Positions 34,452-43,857 of a stretch of 64,000 nt of DNA are shown here, piece by piece. The DNA comes from Sphingomonas sp. CL5.1 (GTDB taxonomy: Bacteria > Pseudomonadota > Alphaproteobacteria > Sphingomonadales > Sphingomonadaceae). Position 1 is the first letter of the stretch. Every line of letters begins with the position of its first letter. The notes below the pieces were generated by a model. The model did no database searches and had not been told where the DNA came from. It worked only from the letters and a program-made list of their open reading frames with translations. The position numbers and the translations under genes were made by a program. The stretch spans positions 1,554,001 to 1,618,000 of the forward strand of contig NZ_CP050137.1 of the NCBI RefSeq assembly GCF_013344685.1, given 5' to 3'.

Positions 34452-35527
34452 CGCTGGCCTCCCTGCTGCTGCGCGGGCTGGGCCTGCGCGTCCGGCACCT
34501 TGCGCAGCCTGTCGAGCGGCAGATAGGGCGCGACGCCCGGCGTCTCCACGATCACCTTGTCGGTCCTGCCCAGCACGGCTTCCATCGTCTCGTAATACAT
34601 GCGGCGGCGCGTCACTTCCGGCGCGAGCCTGTACTGCTCGTAAACCTTGTCGAACGCGGCGGCCTCGCCCTGCGCGTGGGCGATCACCTGCTGCGAATAG
34701 GAGCGCGCGTTGTTGAGATTGGCCACCGCCTCCTGCTGCGCGGCGGTGACGGCGTTGAAATCGTCGACCAGGCTCGCGGGCGCGGAGGCCTGCTTGATCG
34801 ACACGCCCTGGATGCGCACGCCGGCCTGATAATCGTCGAGGATCTGCTGCATCGCGCGGGTGACGCGCGCCTCGATCGTGGTGCGGCCCGCGCCGATCGC
34901 CTCGTTCAGCGTGGTGGTGGCGACCACCGCGCGCATCGCGCTCTCGGCGGTGGCGCGGACGGTTTCCTCCGGGTCCTTGATCTCGAACACGAAGTCGCGC
35001 GGATTCTCCACCCGCCAGCGCACGGTATAGGCGAGGTCGATGATGTTGCGGTCGCCGGTCAGCACGTTCTCGCCGCCGTCGCGCGGGAAATCGTCGTTGC
35101 GCACCTGCTCGACGTCGACCTTCTGGACATCGACGATCGGCGCGGGGAGGGTGAGGCGGATGCCCGGATCGAGGATGCCCGAATAGCGCCCGAAATAGGT
35201 GACGACGCCGCGCTGCTGCGGCCCGATCTGGTGGATGGAGGTGAACACCAGCCACAGGGCGACGATTACCCCGGTGCCGATCAGCCACAGGTTGCGCGCG
35301 GTGACGCCGGGGGGAAGCTGCGGCCCGCCGCCGCCAGCGCCGCGCGCGCGCTTCAGGAACTCGTCGAGCGCGGTGGGCCTGGACGCGCCCTTGCGGCCGC
35401 CGGGCGGCACCGCCCACGGATTGCGCGGTCCGCTCTTGTCGTCGTCGTTCCCCGGCCCCCATGGGCCGCCGGGCGTTTCGTTCATCAGGATGGACTGGCG
35501 CCTGAACCAGCGCGGCAAGGTGATCAT
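34448..35527 (-). CDS. hflK: HflK, modulator of FtsH protease
   Basis: A 359-residue SPFH protein, partner of HflC. A cytosolic Gly/Pro/Asp-rich N-terminal tail (MNETPGGPWGPGNDDDKSG region) precedes the membrane segment (about 81-99), then the band-7 domain and the helical region. The start is the ATG at 35525-35527 because AAGGGG sits a few bases before it; the shorter start at 35485 (MNETPGG) has no ribosome site. Divergent from mrp, with a 70-bp shared promoter region. Confidence 0.92.
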   Translation of the reverse strand: MITLPRWFRRQSILMNETPGGPWGPGNDDDKSGPRNPWAVPPGGRKGASRPTALDEFLKRARGAGGGGPQLPPGVTARNLWLIGTGVIVALWLVFTSIHQIGPQQRGVVTYFGRYSGILDPGIRLTLPAPIVDVQKVDVEQVRNDDFPRDGGENVLTGDRNIIDLAYTVRWRVENPRDFVFEIKDPEETVRATAESAMRAVVATTTLNEAIGAGRTTIEARVTRAMQQILDDYQAGVRIQGVSIKQASAPASLVDDFNAVTAAQQEAVANLNNARSYSQQVIAHAQGEAAAFDKVYEQYRLAPEVTRRRMYYETMEAVLGRTDKVIVETPGVAPYLPLDRLRKVPDAQAQPAQQQGGQR

Positions 35528-35597
35528 GCACCCCTTATAGGAATGGTATTCGCGAAAAACAGTGCCAAGCGCGCAGTTCGATCGTATCGCGCTGTCC

Positions 35598-36557
35598 ATG
35601 GACGAGACTGACATACGGGCGGCGGTGGACGCGGTGGCGGGGTCGCGCGCCACGGTGAAGGTCGATGGCGCGCGCGTCGGCGTGGTGCTGGACGCGACCG
35701 GGCTGGACGCGAAGGCGCGCGACGCGATGGAGGCGGCGGTGAAGATGGCGGCGGCCGCGCCGGGCCGCGAGGTGCGCGTGGTCGTCACCGCCGAGCGCCC
35801 GCGCCGCCGCGCGATCGCGGTGGCGAGCGGCAAGGGCGGCGTGGGCAAATCGACCGTCTCGGCCAATCTCGCCGTCGCGCTGGCGCGGCTCGGGCGGCGC
35901 GTCGGGCTGGTCGACGCCGATATCTACGGCCCGTCGCAGCCGCGCCTGCTCGGCGCCGAGGGCGAGCGGCCGGAGGCGAAGGACAAGGTGCTGCTGCCGG
36001 TCCCGACGCGCTATGGCGTGCCGATGCTGTCGATGGGCCAGCTCGTCGCGCCGGGCAAGGCGCTGGCGTGGCGCGGGCCGATGGCGGCTGGGGCGCTCGG
36101 GCAGCTCATGGATGCCGAATGGGGCATCGCCGACACGCTCGTCATCGATCTGCCGCCCGGCACCGGCGACGTGCAGCTCACCATGGTCCAGAAGCATCGC
36201 CCGGCCGGCGCGGTGATCGTCTGCACGCCGCAGGACCTCGCGCTGATCGACGCGACGCGCGCGATGGACCTGTTCGACCAGACCGGCGTGCCGATCATCG
36301 GCGTGATCGAGAATATGGCGGGCTATGCCTGCCCCGCGTGCGGCGAGGTCTCCGACCCGTTCGGGCGCGGCGGGGCGGAAGCGGCGGCGAAGGAGCGGGG
36401 CGTGCCCTTCCTGGGCCGCGTCCCGCTCGACATCGCGATCCGCCGCGCGTCGGACGCCGGCGAGCCGCCGGCCGCCGATCCCGCCGACCGCATATTCCGT
36501 CCCATCGCGGAACAGGTCGTCGCATGGCTGGAAACCGATGGCGGGGCAGGGCGTTGA
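35598..36557 (+). CDS. mrp: Mrp/NBP35-family iron-sulfur cluster carrier ATPase
   Basis: A 319-residue protein with a short N-terminal MIP18-like part (residues 1-60) and a deviant-Walker-A ATPase: VASGKGGVGKSTVSANLA (about 76-93), DADIYGPSQPR and DLPPGTGD. The CPACG pair (Cys-x-x-Cys) in the C-terminal half bridges a [4Fe-4S] cluster between two subunits, which the protein passes on to apo-targets. Start ATG 35598 (MDETDIRAAV); a start 36 bases earlier adds an unconserved tail. Divergent from hflK. Confidence 0.92.
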   Translation: MDETDIRAAVDAVAGSRATVKVDGARVGVVLDATGLDAKARDAMEAAVKMAAAAPGREVRVVVTAERPRRRAIAVASGKGGVGKSTVSANLAVALARLGRRVGLVDADIYGPSQPRLLGAEGERPEAKDKVLLPVPTRYGVPMLSMGQLVAPGKALAWRGPMAAGALGQLMDAEWGIADTLVIDLPPGTGDVQLTMVQKHRPAGAVIVCTPQDLALIDATRAMDLFDQTGVPIIGVIENMAGYACPACGEVSDPFGRGGAEAAAKERGVPFLGRVPLDIAIRRASDAGEPPAADPADRIFRPIAEQVVAWLETDGGAGR

Positions 36558-36628
36558 GGGGCTACCGGTCGTGCTGGCGCGCTGATGCCGCCGGCACGAG
36601 CGGACCAGTTTTCGAGGGGGTCTGAACC

Positions 36629-37057
36629 GTGCCGCTGACCGATCCCGCCGCGATCAAGGCGCTGCTCGAGGAAACGCGCACGATCGCGATGATCGGCGCG
36701 TCGGACCGGCCGGATCGCGCCTCGTATCGCGTGATGGCGATGCTTCAGGGGCACGGCTATCGCGTGATCCCGGTCAATCCGCAGATCACCGGCGAGCATG
36801 TCCACGGCGAATATATATTCCGCGACCTTTCGCAGATCGGCGAGCCGATCGACATGGTGGATATCTTCCGCCGCTCCGACGCGGCCGGCGCGGCGGTGGA
36901 CGAGGCGATCGCCAGCGGCGCGCGATCGGTGTGGATGCAGCTCGGCGTGATCGACGAAGCCGCCGCCGCCCGCGCCGAGGCCGCCGGCCTGAAAGTGGTG
37001 ATGGACCGCTGCCCCGCGATCGAGATTCCGCGGCTCGGCGTCGCGCCGGTAAGCTGA
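36629..37057 (+). CDS. CoA-binding domain protein (YccU type)
   Basis: A 142-residue single Rossmann-like CoA_binding_2 domain: TIAMIGASDRPDRASYRVMAMLQGHGYRVIPVNPQ near residues 18-52, then EPIDMVDIFRRSDAA and a closing DRCPAIEIPRL. Such proteins bind CoA or a nucleotide, but their physiological role is not established. The start is GTG at 36629 with CGAGGGGG upstream. It lies 71 bases after mrp on the same strand. Confidence 0.87.
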   Translation: MPLTDPAAIKALLEETRTIAMIGASDRPDRASYRVMAMLQGHGYRVIPVNPQITGEHVHGEYIFRDLSQIGEPIDMVDIFRRSDAAGAAVDEAIASGARSVWMQLGVIDEAAAARAEAAGLKVVMDRCPAIEIPRLGVAPVS

Positions 37058-37101
37058 CCGTCGCCCGCCGCCCTCCGCTGCCGTCCCTTACCACCATGTC
37101 A

Positions 37102-37173
37102 CTCCAGCGAAGGCTGGGGTCTCACGCCCAAAGTGTCACGCTCGCTGCCCGCGACCCGGCTTTCGCCGGGGTG
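37102..37173. repeat. pair of inverted REP-like hairpins
   Basis: CTCCAGCGAAGGCTGGGG (37102-37119) folds as CCAGC-GAAG-GCTGG, and GACCCGGCTTTCGCCGGGG (37153-37171) folds as CCCGGC-TTTC-GCCGGG, with loops GAAG and its complement-like TTTC. The two are related units in opposite orientation 33 bases apart, the arrangement of a BIME. They fill the 190-bp gap between the CoA-binding gene and dctA. Confidence 0.6.
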
Positions 37174-37247
37174 CCGGATCGGAAGGGATTCCGTCCGCTG
37201 CCTCCAGCGCATAAGAAGCGGGGATTCGGGCAGGGAAGGGGACGGGA

Positions 37248-38561
37248 ATGATCGCGATGCCGCCGGATGCGCCGCCGCCCGCGCGGCGGCCGTGGTATGC
37301 GCATCTCTACCTTCAGGTGCTCGTCGCGATCGCGGCGGGGGTGATCCTCGGCCATTTCTGGCCGGCGACCGGCGAGGCGATGAAGCCGGTCGGCGACGCC
37401 TTCATCAAGCTGGTGAAGATGATCATCGCGCCGGTGATCTTCCTCACCATCGTCACCGGCATCGCCGGGATGCGCGATCTCGGCGCGGTCGGGCGGGTGG
37501 CGGCGCGCGCCTTCGCCTATTTCCTGACCTTCTCGACGCTGGCGCTGATCGTCGGGCTGATCGTCGCCAATGTCGTGCGGCCGGGGGCGGGGCTGCATAT
37601 CGATCCGGCGACGCTCGATACCGCCAAGGTCGCCGATTACGCCGCCAGGGCGCATGAGACGACGGTCACCGGCTTCCTCACCGCGATCATTCCCGACACG
37701 TTCCTCTCTGCGCTGACCGGCGGCGATATCCTCCAGACATTGTTCGTCGCGATCCTGTTCGGCGTCGGCCTCGCGACGATCGGCGAGCGCGGCGAGCATG
37801 TCGTCGCGCTGCTGGAGGACGTGTCGGCGGCGGTGTTCCGCATCGTCGCGATCCTGATGAAGACGGCGCCGGTCGGCGCGTTCGGGGCGATGGCGTTCAC
37901 GATCGGCAAATATGGCGTCGGCACGCTGGCCAACCTCGCCGCGCTGGTCGGCACCTTCTACCTCACCTCCCTGCTGTTCGTGCTGGTGGTGCTGGGCGCG
38001 GTCGCGCGGGCGTGCGGCTTCTCGATCCTGCGGCTGATCGCCTATCTCAAGGCGGAGCTGCTGCTGGTGCTCGGCACCTCCTCGTCGGAAAGCGCGCTGC
38101 CGCTGCTGATCGAGAAGATGGAGCGCGCCGGCTGTCCCAAATCGGTGGTCGGGCTGGTCGTGCCGACCGGCTACAGCTTCAACCTCGACGGCACCAACAT
38201 CTATATGACGCTGGCCGCGCTGTTCATCGCGCAGGCGTGCGACGTGCATCTCACCCTGGGGCAGGAACTGCTGCTACTGGGCGTCGCGATGCTCTCGTCG
38301 AAGGGCGCGGCGGGGGTGACAGGCGCGGGGTTCATCACGCTGGCGGCGACGCTGTCGATCGTGCCTTCGGTGCCGGTCGCGGGAATGGCGCTGATCCTCG
38401 GCGTCGACCGTTTCATGAGCGAATGCCGCAGCCTCACCAACTTCATCGGCAATGCGGTGGCGACGGTGGTCGTGTCGCGCTGGGAGGGGAAGCTCGATCG
38501 CGCCGCGTTCGATGCGGCGCTGCGCGGCGATCAGCGCCTGAGCGCGGCGAGCATCTCGTAA
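37248..38561 (+). CDS. dctA: C4-dicarboxylate:cation symporter DctA
   Basis: A 437-residue inner-membrane transporter of the DAACS family that takes up succinate, fumarate and malate with protons or sodium. Signatures: [21 protein letters not shown], the serine-rich re-entrant loop [20 protein letters not shown], the [16 protein letters not shown] motif that binds the cation and [20 protein letters not shown]. The ATG at 37248 follows AGGGAAGGGGACGGGA. Its last 31 bases overlap a convergent PilZ gene. Confidence 0.92.
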   Translation: MIAMPPDAPPPARRPWYAHLYLQVLVAIAAGVILGHFWPATGEAMKPVGDAFIKLVKMIIAPVIFLTIVTGIAGMRDLGAVGRVAARAFAYFLTFSTLALIVGLIVANVVRPGAGLHIDPATLDTAKVADYAARAHETTVTGFLTAIIPDTFLSALTGGDILQTLFVAILFGVGLATIGERGEHVVALLEDVSAAVFRIVAILMKTAPVGAFGAMAFTIGKYGVGTLANLAALVGTFYLTSLLFVLVVLGAVARACGFSILRLIAYLKAELLLVLGTSSSESALPLLIEKMERAGCPKSVVGLVVPTGYSFNLDGTNIYMTLAALFIAQACDVHLTLGQELLLLGVAMLSSKGAAGVTGAGFITLAATLSIVPSVPVAGMALILGVDRFMSECRSLTNFIGNAVATVVVSRWEGKLDRAAFDAALRGDQRLSAASIS

Positions 38562-38848
38562 TAATGCTGCGGCGGGATCGCCTGCTCGAACTGGCAGCCG
38601 ATCCGCCCGCCGAGCGCCCAGCGCACCGTCGCGCGGACCCGGCCCGTCACCGGCAGCATCACCGAGAGCGCGGTCCCCGGCGCCATCCGGCCGTCGCAGC
38701 GCGCCATCAGGCCGGAGGGGGAGGTGTTGACGATCAGCAGGCTGAACGGCGCGCCGCCGTCCGCGCGCGCGCTCGCATGGTGGAACACCTCGTCGCGTGA
38801 TTCGCCGCGTGCGTCGACTGCCGGCCATCCGGCCCGATATGCAGCCAC
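38531..38848 (-). CDS. PilZ domain protein
   Basis: A 105-residue PilZ-type c-di-GMP-binding domain. The [D/N]-x-S-x-x-G core is [13 protein letters not shown] (about residues 41-53); a preceding RxxxR box is weaker ([11 protein letters not shown]). The domain closes with [17 protein letters not shown]. The start is GTG at 38846-38848, with AAGGAG upstream. Its 3' end overlaps the dctA 3' end on the opposite strand. Regulates an unknown c-di-GMP output such as motility or matrix. Confidence 0.8.
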   Translation of the reverse strand: MAAYRAGWPAVDARGESRDEVFHHASARADGGAPFSLLIVNTSPSGLMARCDGRMAPGTALSVMLPVTGRVRATVRWALGGRIGCQFEQAIPPQHYYEMLAALRR

Positions 38849-38935
38849 CCCCGATACTCCTTGGCCCTTGAAGCTGATCGCTACGGCAGGGTCGTGAAAG
38901 GGGTACGAACGGAAATGGTCAACGCGGCGTTGGCC

Positions 38936-40162
38936 TTACCCCGCGACCAGCAGTCCGTGATGCTTCTTGCCGGCCGAGATACGCAGCGGCTCGGCGCCCG
39001 GCGTCACCGTGGCGGCTTCGTCCGCCACCTTCTCGCCGCCGACGCGTGCGCCGCCCTGCTTGATGAGCCGCCGCGCCTCGCCCTTCGACGCGCAGAAGCC
39101 GAGCCCCACCAGCGCATCGACCAGCGGCACCGCGCCGGACGCCGCGAAGGTCGGCAGCGCGTCGCCGCTCGCCCCTTCCTCGAAGGTGCGGCGCGCGGTT
39201 TCCGCCGCCTGCTCCGCCGCCGCGCGGCCGCGGCACATCGCGGTCGCCTCGTTTGCGAGGATTTTCTTCGCCTCGTTGATCTCCGCGCCGCCCAGCGCCT
39301 CCAGCCGCGCGATCTCGTCGAGCGGCAGGTCGGTGAACAGGCGCAGGAAGCGGCCCACGTCGCGGTCGTCGGTGTTGCGCCAGAACTGCCAGTAATCGAA
39401 ATGCGGCAACTGGTCCTCGTGCAGCCATACCGCGCCGGAGACGGTCTTGCCCATCTTCCCGCCGTCCGCCGTGGTGATGAGCGGGGTGGTGACGCCGAAC
39501 ACCTCCACGCCGTCCATCCGGCGCGTCAGTTCGACGCCGTTGACGATATTGCCCCATTGGTCGCTGCCGCCCATCTGGAGCCGGCACCCGGCGCGCTGCG
39601 AAAGCTCCCGGAAGTCATAGGCTTGCAGGATCATGTAGTTGAATTCGAGGAACGACAGGGATTGCTCGCGATCGAGCCGGAGCTTGACCGAATCGAACGA
39701 CAGCATCCGGTTGACCGAGAAATGCTGCCCCACCTCGCGCAGGAAGGGGATATATTCCAGCCGGTCGAGCCACTCGGCATTGTCGAGCATGATCGCGTCG
39801 GACGGCCCGTCGCCGAAGGTCAGGAACCGTTCGAAGATGCGCTTGATCGAGGCGATATTGGCATTGATCCCGTCCAGCCCGAGCAGCTTGCGCGCCTCGT
39901 CCTTGAAGCTCGGGTCGCCGATCTTGCCGGTGCCGCCGCCCATCAGCACGATCGGCTTGTGGCCGGTCTGCTGGAGCCGGCGCAGCAGCATGATCTGCAC
40001 GAGGCTGCCGACGTGCAGCGAGGGCGCGGTGGGGTCGAAGCCGATATAGCCCGGCACCACCTGTTTCGCGGCCAGCGCATTGAGCGCGGCCGCATCGGTC
40101 ATCTGGTGGACATAGCCGCGCTCGGTGAGCAGGCGGAGCAGGTCGGACTTCGGCTCGGTCAT
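38936..40162 (-). CDS. tyrS: tyrosyl-tRNA synthetase
   Basis: A 408-residue class I synthetase. The HIGH-type motif is APSLHVGSL (about residues 45-53), the KMSKS loop is KMGKT, and an S4 RNA-binding domain closes the protein (from about 345: [29 protein letters not shown]). The last residue context is normal. Charges tRNA-Tyr in the cytosol. It follows the NlpD-like gene on the minus strand after 23 bases but needs no functional link with it. Confidence 0.96.
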   Translation of the reverse strand: MTEPKSDLLRLLTERGYVHQMTDAAALNALAAKQVVPGYIGFDPTAPSLHVGSLVQIMLLRRLQQTGHKPIVLMGGGTGKIGDPSFKDEARKLLGLDGINANIASIKRIFERFLTFGDGPSDAIMLDNAEWLDRLEYIPFLREVGQHFSVNRMLSFDSVKLRLDREQSLSFLEFNYMILQAYDFRELSQRAGCRLQMGGSDQWGNIVNGVELTRRMDGVEVFGVTTPLITTADGGKMGKTVSGAVWLHEDQLPHFDYWQFWRNTDDRDVGRFLRLFTDLPLDEIARLEALGGAEINEAKKILANEATAMCRGRAAAEQAAETARRTFEEGASGDALPTFAASGAVPLVDALVGLGFCASKGEARRLIKQGGARVGGEKVADEAATVTPGAEPLRISAGKKHHGLLVAG

Positions 40163-40185
40163 AACGGGTGCGCGTTACACGCACC

Positions 40186-41253
40186 TCACTCGCGCGGCAA
40201 TTGCGTCAGCGGGTCGACCGGCCCACGCCCCTTGCGCAGCTCGAAATGCACTTCCGGCCGGTCGGCATAGCCGGTCGCGCCGGACAGGGCGAGCGTCTGC
40301 CCCTTCTTCACCGCCTGCCCGCGCTGGACGAGCAGCTTGGAGGCGTGGCCATAGACGCTGGTCCAGCCCTCGCCGTGCTTGACGATCACCAGCCCGCCCA
40401 TCGAGGTGATCGCGTCGCCGACATAGGCGACGGTGCCATCGGCGGTCGAGCGGATCGGCGTGCCCAGCGGCACGGCGATGTTGATCCCGTCGTTGCGCTC
40501 GCCGCTCTGCCCCGCGCCGAAACGCGCCACCACCTGCCCCTCGACCGGCCACAGGAAGCGGCCCGGCGGCGCGATCGGGGCGGAGATGGCGACGGTGGCG
40601 GGCAGCGCGCGGCGCGGCGTCTCAACCGGCGCGGCGGGGCGCTGGTTCGCCGCGATTGCCGGCTCGCCGCCGGTGATGATGTCGTCGATGTCGAGCTTGA
40701 AGGCGGCGGCGCGCTCGGCGGCGCTGGTCGGCTGCGTGCCGCCGGGGATCAGGATGCGCTGGCCGGTGCGCAGCACATAAGGCTCGGTCAGGTCGTTCGC
40801 CGCGACGATCCGCGACCATTCGACGCCATAGGCGCGCGCGATCGCGATGCCGGTCTGCCCGGCGCGGACGAGGTGGTAGCGCCCCGGCGGGATGGTCAGC
40901 CGCTGCCCCGCGCGCACCGTATAGGCGGGCGCGGCCAGCCCGTTGGCGGCGGCGATCACCGTGACGCCCGCGCCGGTGCGGTCCGCGATATGGCTCAGCG
41001 TGTCGCCGGGCCGCACGACATAGGTCTGCGCCGCGACATAATGCGCGTCGGCGGCCGCCCCACGCGTCTCCCATGCCGGGCGCGGCGCGGGGAGCTGTTG
41101 CACCCGCTCGCCCTGTGGCTGGCGCGGCGGGGCGTGCGTGACCGGCGTCGGCCGATAACGCGGCGGCGGCGGCGCGCGGCGCGGCGCATCGACCTGCGGG
41201 ATGCAGGCGCCGAGCAGGAGGCAGGTCGCCATTGCGCTCAGCCGCCGCCGCAT
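40186..41253 (-). CDS. NlpD-like lipoprotein, LysM and degenerate LytM amidase activator
   Basis: A 355-residue lipoprotein: the signal peptide ends in the lipobox LLLGAC (Cys16). Two LysM domains bind peptidoglycan (YVVRPGDTLSHIADRTGAG near 79 and YHLVRAGQTGIAIARAYGV near 127). The C-terminal M23/LytM domain (about 240-350) has lost the zinc site: the HxGxD pattern reads NDGIN, while VHFELR is retained. As in EnvC and NlpD of E. coli, it should act as an activator of cell-wall amidases rather than a peptidase. Downstream of surE, the order surE-nlpD being conserved in many proteobacteria. Confidence 0.87.
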   Translation of the reverse strand: MRRRLSAMATCLLLGACIPQVDAPRRAPPPPRYRPTPVTHAPPRQPQGERVQQLPAPRPAWETRGAAADAHYVAAQTYVVRPGDTLSHIADRTGAGVTVIAAANGLAAPAYTVRAGQRLTIPPGRYHLVRAGQTGIAIARAYGVEWSRIVAANDLTEPYVLRTGQRILIPGGTQPTSAAERAAAFKLDIDDIITGGEPAIAANQRPAAPVETPRRALPATVAISAPIAPPGRFLWPVEGQVVARFGAGQSGERNDGINIAVPLGTPIRSTADGTVAYVGDAITSMGGLVIVKHGEGWTSVYGHASKLLVQRGQAVKKGQTLALSGATGYADRPEVHFELRKGRGPVDPLTQLPRE

Positions 41254-41266
41254 CCCGATCCTCCGC

Positions 41267-42028
41267 TTACAAATACGCGCCGTGGAGCGCTTCTAGCGAC
41301 CGCTCGTGCGTCAGGTCCAGATGCAGCGGGGTGACGGTGACATATCCCTCGGCCACCGCCGCGAGATCGGTGCCCGGCGCGAGCGCATGTTCGATCCGCC
41401 CGAGCGACAGCCAGTAATAGGGAAAGCCGCGCGGATCGGTGCGCGGCTCCAGCCGGACGCGGCCGTAATCGCGCATCCCCTGCCGCACGACCTTCACCCC
41501 CTTCACCGCCTCGGCGGGGACGGGCGGGAAATTGATGTTGACCACCGTGCCGGGCGTCCACTCGCTGCCGAGCAGCGGGCGCAGCACGCGCTCGCCCCAG
41601 CCTTCCGCCGCGGCGAACGACACCTCGTCGCCCAGCCCGGTATCGGCGTAGCGCTGGCTCAGCGCGATCGCGGGGATGCCGGCCAGCGCCCCCTCCATCG
41701 CCGCCGCGACGGTGCCCGAATACATCACGTCCTCGGCAAGGTTCGCGCCGCGATTGACGCCCGACAGGATCAGGTCGGGCTTCGCCGGCATGAGCTGCGC
41801 CAGCGCCATCATCACCGCGTCGGTCGGCGTGCCGGAGACGGCGAAGCGCCGCGCGTCGAACTGTCGCACCCGCAGCGGGCGCGAGAGGGTGAGCGAGCGC
41901 CCCGCGCCCGATTGCTCCTCCGAAGGCGCGACGATCCAGATGTCGTCGGAGAGCGTCCGCGCGATATCCTCCAGCACCTTCAGGCCCGGCGCGTGGATGC
42001 CGTCGTCGTTGCTCAGCAGGATGCGCAT
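41267..42028 (-). CDS. surE: 5'/3'-nucleotidase SurE
   Basis: A 253-residue metal-dependent phosphatase acting on nucleoside monophosphates and short polyphosphate. The opening [20 protein letters not shown] carries the metal-binding DD pair (residues 8-9); GTPTDAVMMAL and SGVNRGANLAEDVMYSGTVAAAMEG (Ser and Asn ligands) follow. The ATG (42026-42028) overlaps the serS TGA as TGATG. Coupled translation with serS and a 13-bp gap to the NlpD-like gene make one operon. Confidence 0.95.
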   Translation of the reverse strand: MRILLSNDDGIHAPGLKVLEDIARTLSDDIWIVAPSEEQSGAGRSLTLSRPLRVRQFDARRFAVSGTPTDAVMMALAQLMPAKPDLILSGVNRGANLAEDVMYSGTVAAAMEGALAGIPAIALSQRYADTGLGDEVSFAAAEGWGERVLRPLLGSEWTPGTVVNINFPPVPAEAVKGVKVVRQGMRDYGRVRLEPRTDPRGFPYYWLSLGRIEHALAPGTDLAAVAEGYVTVTPLHLDLTHERSLEALHGAYL

Positions 42029-43305
42029 CAGCGCGGCTCCAGCCGGTTCACCCCGCCGAGATAAGGCTTGAGCACCTCCGGCACCCACACCGAGCCGTCC
42101 TCCTGCTGATAATTCTCGAGGATCGCGACGATCATCCGCCCGACCACCAGCCCGGAGCCGTTGAGCGTATGGACGAAGCGCGTCGCCTTCTCGCCCTCCG
42201 GCCGGTAGCGCGCGTTCATTCGGCGCGCCTGGAAATCGGTGCAGGTGGAGCAGGACGAAATCTCGCGATACCGCTTCTGGCCCGGCAGCCACACCTCGAG
42301 GTCATAGGTGCGCGCGGCGGTGAAGCCCATGTCGCCGGTGCAGAGCTTCATCCGGCGGAAGGGCAGGCCGAGCCGCGTCAGCACGTCCTCGGCGGCGGCG
42401 GTCATCCGCTCATGCTCCGCCTCCGACTGGTCGGGGGTGACGATCGAGACCATCTCCGCCTTGTCGAACTGGTGCTGGCGGATGAAGCCGCGCGTGTCGC
42501 GCCCCGCCGCCCCCGCTTCGGAACGGAAGCAGGGGGTAAGCGCGGTGAAGCGCAGCGGCAGTTCGTCGGCGGCGAGGATCTTCTCGCGCACGATATTGGT
42601 CAGGCTCACCTCGGCGGTGGGGATCAGCCAGCGGCCGTCGGTCGTCTCGAACAGGTCCTCGGCGAACTTGGGAAGCTGGCCGGTGCCGAACATCGATTCG
42701 CTCTTGACCAGCAGCGGCGGGGAGACTTCCTCATAGCCGTGCTCGCGGGTCAGCGTGTCCAGCCCGAACTGGCCGAGCGCGCGGGCGAGCTTCGCCATCT
42801 GCCCGCGCACCAGCGTGAAGCGCGCGCCGGCGATCAGCGCGCCCGTCTCGAAATCGAGGCCGAGCGCCGGGCCGATCGCGTCATGCTCCTTCACCGCGAA
42901 GGCGAAATCCGGCCGCGCGCCGCGCTCGTGGATCAGCGCGTTGTCATTCTCGTCCGCGCCCTCCGGCACGTCCGCCAGCGGGACGTTGGGGAGCGAGGCG
43001 AGCAGGTCGTCCAGCTCGCCGCCGATCTGCGCCTCCTCCGCCTCAAGCTCCGGCAGGCGCTGCTTGAGCGTCGCGACCTCGGCCATCAGCGCCGCTGCGG
43101 TCGCCTCGTCCTTCGCCGCCTTGGCCGCGCCGATCGCCTTGGAGGCTTCGTTGCGGCGCGCCTGCCCGGCCTGCAATTCGGTCAGCAATTCGCGGCGGCG
43201 ACGGTCGAGATCGAGGATGACGGCGCTCTCCGCGCCCTTGCCCCGCTTCGCCATCGCGGCGTCGAAATCGGACGGATTCTCTCGGATCAGGCGGATGTCG
43301 TGCAT
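42028..43305 (-). CDS. serS: seryl-tRNA synthetase
   Basis: A 425-residue class II synthetase. An N-terminal coiled coil (about residues 28-100, [21 protein letters not shown]) binds the long variable arm of tRNA-Ser; motif 2 lies in [30 protein letters not shown], and motif 3 in [20 protein letters not shown]. Start ATG 43303-43305 ([12 protein letters not shown]); an upstream frame extension is not conserved. First gene of the serS-surE-NlpD-like group. Confidence 0.96.
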   Translation of the reverse strand: MHDIRLIRENPSDFDAAMAKRGKGAESAVILDLDRRRRELLTELQAGQARRNEASKAIGAAKAAKDEATAAALMAEVATLKQRLPELEAEEAQIGGELDDLLASLPNVPLADVPEGADENDNALIHERGARPDFAFAVKEHDAIGPALGLDFETGALIAGARFTLVRGQMAKLARALGQFGLDTLTREHGYEEVSPPLLVKSESMFGTGQLPKFAEDLFETTDGRWLIPTAEVSLTNIVREKILAADELPLRFTALTPCFRSEAGAAGRDTRGFIRQHQFDKAEMVSIVTPDQSEAEHERMTAAAEDVLTRLGLPFRRMKLCTGDMGFTAARTYDLEVWLPGQKRYREISSCSTCTDFQARRMNARYRPEGEKATRFVHTLNGSGLVVGRMIVAILENYQQEDGSVWVPEVLKPYLGGVNRLEPR

Positions 43306-43410
43306 GTCCGCGCTATGGCGGCGGCGGCGAGGGGAGGCAACCCGCCAGCGTGGCAAGGTGTTTCACTCATGATATGACCATGGCCCCTGTCGGCAGGAAG
43401 GAGACTGATT

Positions 43411-43851
43411 GTGCAGCTTCCCACGAATTCGTTGGTGCTTGTCGCGGACGGCGAGAAGATGCTGTTCCTGCGGAACGAGGGCGATGCGACCTATCCCGAT
43501 CTGGTGGTGGAGCAGCATCGCGAGCAGGATAATCCGCGGACCGGCGAACAGGGCACGGATCGCCCCGGCCGCTCCTTTTCCAGCGTCGGCTGGGGGCGCA
43601 GCGCGTATCAGGAGCCGGATTATCACCGCCTCAACCAGGACCAGTTCGCCGCGGAGGCGGCGGAGCTGCTCAAGCGCCGTGCGCTGGCCGATGACTATAA
43701 GATATTGTTCGTCATCGCGCCGCCGCGCACCCTGGGCGAGCTGCGCAAGCATTATCACAAGAGCGTCGCCGAGCGGCTGCGCTGCGAGATCGGGCGCGAC
43801 CTGACCGGCCACCCCGTCGCGGATATCCAGAAAGCGATCGCCGACGCCTGA
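43411..43851 (+). CDS. host attachment family protein
   Basis: A 146-residue protein of the family called host attachment protein in Agrobacterium-type bacteria, related to eRF1 domain folds. It opens LPTNSLVLVADGEKMLFLRNEGD and closes with FVIAPPRTLGELRKHYHKSV, both family marks. Despite the name, the function is not established, and many free-living species have it. The start is GTG at 43411 with a strong AGGAAGGAG upstream. Divergent from serS. Confidence 0.8.
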   Translation: MQLPTNSLVLVADGEKMLFLRNEGDATYPDLVVEQHREQDNPRTGEQGTDRPGRSFSSVGWGRSAYQEPDYHRLNQDQFAAEAAELLKRRALADDYKILFVIAPPRTLGELRKHYHKSVAERLRCEIGRDLTGHPVADIQKAIADA

Positions 43852-43857
43852 GCGTCG

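Noticed and set aside
33576..35531. A single open frame joining hflC with 360 codons upstream
   Set aside because: The upstream part is a shifted-frame reading of hflK; hflC has its own ATG overlapping the hflK stop.
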